Origin: an uncultured Thermomicrobia bacterium
GTDB lineage: Bacteria; Chloroflexota; Chloroflexia; Thermomicrobiales; JALYUS01
DNA: 15,895 nucleotides
Direction of reading: 5' to 3'
Assembly (NCBI GenBank): GCA_937968015.1
Contig: CALBSO010000060.1
Location: 1 to 15,895, forward strand
Shown here: positions 13,435 to 15,895 of the stretch, piece by piece
How the letters are laid out: each line of letters opens with the position of its first letter
Position numbering within the stretch: the stretch's first letter is position 1
Made by a program: the position numbers and the translations under genes
Notes under the pieces: generated by a model
Seen by the model: the letters and a program-made list of their open reading frames with translations, nothing else
The model's database searches: none
What the model was told of the DNA's origin: nothing

Positions 13435-14073
13435 ATGCATGACCGTTATCTCCGACTGGTCACGACCGAATTCAACCGGCGGACCCTCTTCAAGGGCGCG
13501 GCGGGCGCGGTAGGCGCCGCAAGCGCACTCGCAATGGGTGGCAACAACCTCTTCAATCTCGGCTTCGGCTACGCGCAGTCCGTTCTCGCGGCGGACATGG
13601 GCGACCTCGACATCCTCAACTTCGCCCTCGGCCTCGAGCATCTCGAGAATGTCATGTACCGACAGATCAACGCCAGCGGCAAGTTGACCGGCGAAGCGAG
13701 TGACCTGGCGAAGATGTTCGGCACATTCGAGCAGGCACATGTGGACGCGCTGAGCAAGGCGCTCACCGGCGCGAATTATGCCAACATCGCCAAAGAGGGC
13801 ACGTACAAGTTCCCCACGTTCGACACGCAGGACACGATCCTTAAGTTCCTCAACACGGTTGAGCCGGTCGGCGTCGGCGCGTATACCGGCGCGGCGAACA
13901 AATTGAAGGATAAGTCGCTGCTCGGCGTTGCCGGCGCAATTGTCCAGGTCGAGGCGCGGCAACTCGCGATCACCATGGCGCTCGCGGGGAACAAGACGCC
14001 CGTCGCCGGTGCACTCAGCGAGAGCTTCACCGCCGACGAAGTGAACACGAAGGTTAAGCCGCTGATTGGCTAA
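13435..14073 (+). CDS. Exported ferritin-like domain protein with twin-arginine signal
   Basis: 212 residues. The N-terminus carries a twin-arginine-type signal, FNRRTLFKG (13-21), followed by an Ala/Gly-rich stretch to about 53, so export folded through Tat is expected. The mature part (about 56-212) is a ferritin-like helical bundle: LDILNFALGLEHLENVMY (58-75) and FEQAHVDAL (98-106, ExxH). At the second half-site, where the neighbour has IEGEH, this protein has VEARQ (172-176), so one Glu and the His are lost. GGAGG at 13420-13424 precedes the ATG by ten bases. It is a clear paralogue of the following gene, sharing LDILN, LEHLE, ASGKLTG, the F-x-x-FDT segment and GAY. Its role may be metal binding, oxidative defence or a structural partner; enzymatic activity looks doubtful. 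Confidence 0.85.
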   Translation: MHDRYLRLVTTEFNRRTLFKGAAGAVGAASALAMGGNNLFNLGFGYAQSVLAADMGDLDILNFALGLEHLENVMYRQINASGKLTGEASDLAKMFGTFEQAHVDALSKALTGANYANIAKEGTYKFPTFDTQDTILKFLNTVEPVGVGAYTGAANKLKDKSLLGVAGAIVQVEARQLAITMALAGNKTPVAGALSESFTADEVNTKVKPLIG

Positions 14074-14104
14074 ATGCCCGAACGCACAGACGAGGAGGAA
14101 TCCT

Positions 14105-14797
14105 GTGGCAGATTTTAAAGACGATCTCGATATCCTGAACTACGCGCTCACCCTCGAGCATCTCGAGAGCACGATGTACCAGCAGATCGTGGCGAGCGGC
14201 AAACTGACCGGCGATGAGCAGCAATACGCGACGGACTTCGGCAAGCATGAGGCCGCGCATGTCCAGGCGTTGACGCAGACGATCCAGAAACTCGGCGGCA
14301 CGCCCGTCGCCGCGCAGGCGAAGTACAACTTCCCGGCGTTCGACACGCGGGACAACATCGTCAAGTTCCTTGTCACCATCGAAGACCTCGGCGCGGGCGC
14401 GTATTTGGCGGCCGCCGGTGAAGTGAAGAATCCCGACGTACTGACCGCTGCCGTCCAGATTCATAACATCGAGGGCGAGCACGCGAGCATCTGGCGACGG
14501 CAGGCGAAGATGAACCCGGTGGTAGGTGCGTTCGCGGCCCCGGTAGTGCGGGCTGATGTCCTTAAGGCAGCCGCGCCAATCCTCGGTGCGAGCGGTGGCG
14601 CGACGACCACGAGCGCTCCGACCACGGGGACCAGTACCGGAACGGTGCTCCCACAGACGGGCGCGCCGAACCAGGAGACGAACAACGGTCTCGCGGCAGC
14701 GGTCGTCGCCGGTGTCGCGGCAGTTGGTATCGGCGCAGCGCTCCGAGCGCGCTCCTACAAACGGGACCCGAAGCCCGTCGAGCGCGGCAACAGTTAG
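14105..14797 (+). CDS. Ferritin-like domain protein with C-terminal LPQTG sorting-type tail
   Basis: 230 residues from a GTG start, six bases after AGGAGG (14093-14098); the gene begins 31 bases after the first ferritin-like gene ends, so the two form an operon. The bundle (about 5-160) keeps a full set of likely di-metal ligands: Glu18 and Glu21 (LEHLE), Glu49 and His52 (KHEAAH), Glu93 (TIED), and Glu123, Glu125 and His126 (IEGEH). A Thr/Ser/Gly linker (162-180) leads to LPQTG (182-186), a hydrophobic helix (about 194-213) and a basic tail RARSYKRD, the classic order of a sortase substrate. Yet there is no signal peptide, unless the start is misplaced; the in-frame ATG at 14066 adds only 13 residues, none hydrophobic. 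Without a sortase it would be a plain tail-anchored membrane protein. Confidence 0.87.
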   Translation: MADFKDDLDILNYALTLEHLESTMYQQIVASGKLTGDEQQYATDFGKHEAAHVQALTQTIQKLGGTPVAAQAKYNFPAFDTRDNIVKFLVTIEDLGAGAYLAAAGEVKNPDVLTAAVQIHNIEGEHASIWRRQAKMNPVVGAFAAPVVRADVLKAAAPILGASGGATTTSAPTTGTSTGTVLPQTGAPNQETNNGLAAAVVAGVAAVGIGAALRARSYKRDPKPVERGNS

Positions 14798-14823
14798 GAA
14801 AATTCTTCTCCTCTCCTTCCTTC

Positions 14824-14861
14824 GAGCGCCCCGGCAATCCGCAATGGTTGCCGGGGCGCTC
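14824..14861. terminator. 14-bp perfect hairpin between convergent genes
   Basis: GAGCGCCCCGGCAA (14824-14837) and TTGCCGGGGCGCTC (14848-14861) are perfect complements around a 10-base loop. The hairpin starts 27 bases after the ferritin-like stop and ends 33 bases before the aldolase stop, so it can serve both transcripts. Neither side has a strong T-run, so it may work as a roadblock or an RNA-stabilising end rather than a textbook intrinsic terminator. Confidence 0.6.
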
Positions 14862-14893
14862 CTCTGCCCAATCATCGAAGGGCGCGTGTTATC

Positions 14894-15583
14894 CTACTTG
14901 CCATCCGCTGGCGTGACGACCATATCGGCATAGTGCCGGGTGCGCTGGAGGGCATAATAGGCCTGGTCCTCCGGGATAATGGTCGCGCCGCCAAGCGACT
15001 CCGCGAGGATCGCCATGTGCGCCGCCTCTTCGAGGATGAGCGCCATCATCATCGCCATCTCGATGCTCTCCCCAAAAGCGAGGATGCCATGATTTTGCAG
15101 GAGGACACAGCGCGTCTTCTCACCAATGACGCCGAGAATATTGGCGACCGATTCCTTCGAACCGCGTGGCGCATACGGTGCGACGGGGATGCCGTCATGC
15201 ATATCGAAGCGCGCCATCGCCTCGTAGACGCAGGGGAGCGGCTTGTTCGCGATGGCGAAGGCGGTCGCGTAGGGTGAGTGGGTGTGGATGATCGCGCCGA
15301 TATCGGGGCGCTTCTCATAAACCTTACTGTGCATTTCGACAATCTCGAACGTACCGCCGGGGAGTTGCCCGGCGCGAACCGTGCTGTCGAAGCCGACGAG
15401 CGCGATATCATCGGTCGTCATATTCGTGATCCAGCCACCGGAGGTGAGGAGCATCATATCGCCCTCCGGGGTGCGGATCGAGATGTTTGACATATGCGCG
15501 GGGGAGATCGCCTCCCGCTCGATGAGCGTCCGGGCGGTCGTGACAATTTTCTGACGCAATGGCAGGTAATCCGGGAAGGACAT
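14894..15583 (-). CDS. Class II aldolase/adducin family protein (fuculose-phosphate aldolase-like)
   Basis: 229 residues, the size of zinc-dependent class II aldolases such as L-fuculose-1-phosphate aldolase, which split a sugar phosphate into dihydroxyacetone phosphate and an aldehyde. The zinc ligands are visible: His100 and His102 in IIHTHSPYA and His165 in LLQNHG. The catalytic Glu is probably Glu80 or Glu83 in FEIVEMH, where the spacing differs by a residue from the usual pattern. The phosphate-binding SNISIR (32-37) and TSGG (47-50) motifs are also present. AGGAG lies eight bases before ATG 15583, which is favoured over the GTG at 15601. No sugar kinase or isomerase lies beside it, so the substrate is unknown; related family members act as epimerases, dehydratases or decarboxylases. 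Confidence 0.88.
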   Translation of the reverse strand: MSFPDYLPLRQKIVTTARTLIEREAISPAHMSNISIRTPEGDMMLLTSGGWITNMTTDDIALVGFDSTVRAGQLPGGTFEIVEMHSKVYEKRPDIGAIIHTHSPYATAFAIANKPLPCVYEAMARFDMHDGIPVAPYAPRGSKESVANILGVIGEKTRCVLLQNHGILAFGESIEMAMMMALILEEAAHMAILAESLGGATIIPEDQAYYALQRTRHYADMVVTPADGK

Positions 15584-15637
15584 TGGGCCGTCTCCTTTCA
15601 CATCAGTGATCGCTTTGCGCGCAGTTCGTTAGTATCC

Positions 15638-15660
15638 AGTGTAGCACACCGCCGGGCGGT
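15638..15660 (-). promoter_or_regulatory. Extended -10 element with an adjoining palindrome upstream of the aldolase gene
   Basis: On the minus strand TGCTACACT (15646-15638) is an extended -10 about 55 bases before the ATG. Next to it, ACCGCC-G-GGCGGT (15648-15660) is a perfect 6-bp-arm palindrome lying where the -10/-35 spacer would be. That position suits a repressor, so the aldolase may be substrate-regulated (inference). Confidence 0.35.
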
Positions 15661-15764
15661 ACTACGGTGATCATGCGCCCGTGCGGTGGCCGATGGATCG
15701 CAGCAATTCTGGTGCGATGCACAAAGCGGGCGGGCGAAATTGCTTCGTTTGTCTCGCCTACTCC

Positions 15765-15794
15765 TTGACAAAATGTGGCATACTCTCGCATGAT
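15765..15794 (+). promoter_or_regulatory. Predicted promoter of the ABC permease operon
   Basis: A perfect TTGACA (15765-15770) is followed after 18 bases by CATGAT (15789-15794), four of six to consensus. The start would be near 15801, some 40 bases before the ATG at 15841. Confidence 0.45.
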
Positions 15795-15840
15795 ACAGTG
15801 ATTACCATAGGGCGATAATGCATGAGAGGATGAAGAGGGC

Positions 15841-15895
15841 ATGGGCAAGTACATCATCCGACGATTGGTGACGGCGGTGCCGACCTTGATCGCCA
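15841..15895 (+). CDS. ABC transporter permease, dipeptide/oligopeptide type (partial, N-terminus only)
   Basis: Only 18 codons are inside the window: MGKYIIRRLVTAVPTLIA. This is the characteristic start of DppB/OppB/GsiC-type inner-membrane permeases: a short basic segment Y-I-I-R-R-L followed by the first membrane helix with the A-x-P-T-L pattern. Such permeases pair with a second permease, ATPases and a solute-binding protein, which presumably follow beyond the window. AGAGG at 15835-15839 lies close to the ATG, and a promoter-like TTGACA-N18-CATGAT precedes it. Peptides are the usual substrate, but nickel, glutathione and sugar transporters share this N-terminus. Confidence 0.75.
   Translation, partial: MGKYIIRRLVTAVPTLIA

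Overview
The window is GC-rich bacterial chromosome, with short Shine-Dalgarno-led spacers, frequent GTG starts and GC-rich third codon positions. Nothing in it is phage- or transposon-like. The gene mix (SigK/RskA-type sigma/anti-sigma pair, GH133-type debranching enzyme, twin-arginine ferritin-like protein, dipeptide-type ABC permease, MntA/HepT module) would suit a Chloroflexota/Thermomicrobia-like or actinobacterium-like lineage. That placement is inference, because no rRNA or other marker gene is present.

Layout. 1-2376 (+): the tail of an unidentified gene, a nucleoside phosphorylase family protein, a SnoaL-like protein whose 5' end runs through an imperfect 9-bp repeat, and ilvC. 2383-3756 (-): an M20 metallopeptidase, convergent with ilvC. 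3849-4601 (+): a 250-residue protein that looks like two fused RidA domains. 4617-6407 (-): a small winged-helix-like protein, the HepT/MntA toxin-antitoxin module, and a glycerophosphodiester phosphodiesterase with a structured leader. 6704-9213 (+): a four-helix membrane protein translationally coupled to a glycogen-debranching-type glucosidase. 9321-10774 (-): an anti-sigma factor and its ECF sigma factor, transcribed sigma first and ending in a strong hairpin. 11208-13277 (+): a DDAH/arginine deiminase-like hydrolase, a lone WYL-domain protein behind the best promoter in the window, and a DinB-like protein. 13435-14797 (+): two paralogous ferritin-like proteins. 14894-15583 (-): a class II aldolase. 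15841-end (+): the first codons of an oligopeptide/dipeptide ABC permease.

How the genes work together. Most are single metabolic genes (branched-chain amino acids, nucleosides, peptides, phosphodiesters, glycogen) without pathway neighbours. The real functional units are the mntA-hepT operon (4-bp GTGA overlap), the sigma/anti-sigma operon (4-bp ATGA overlap), the membrane protein/debranching enzyme pair (ATGA overlap) and the ferritin-like pair.

The most unusual unit is the ferritin-like pair. The first protein has a twin-arginine signal and no anchor. The second has no export signal but carries an LPQTG motif, a hydrophobic segment and a basic tail. The first also appears to have lost part of its metal site, while the second keeps it. 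This suggests a division of labour, possibly export of a complex with one partner carrying the signal and the other the surface anchor.

Regulatory signals include a TTGACT-N17-TATACT promoter, four extended -10 sites of the form TGCTAYNNT, several palindromes next to starts, and hairpins between convergent genes.
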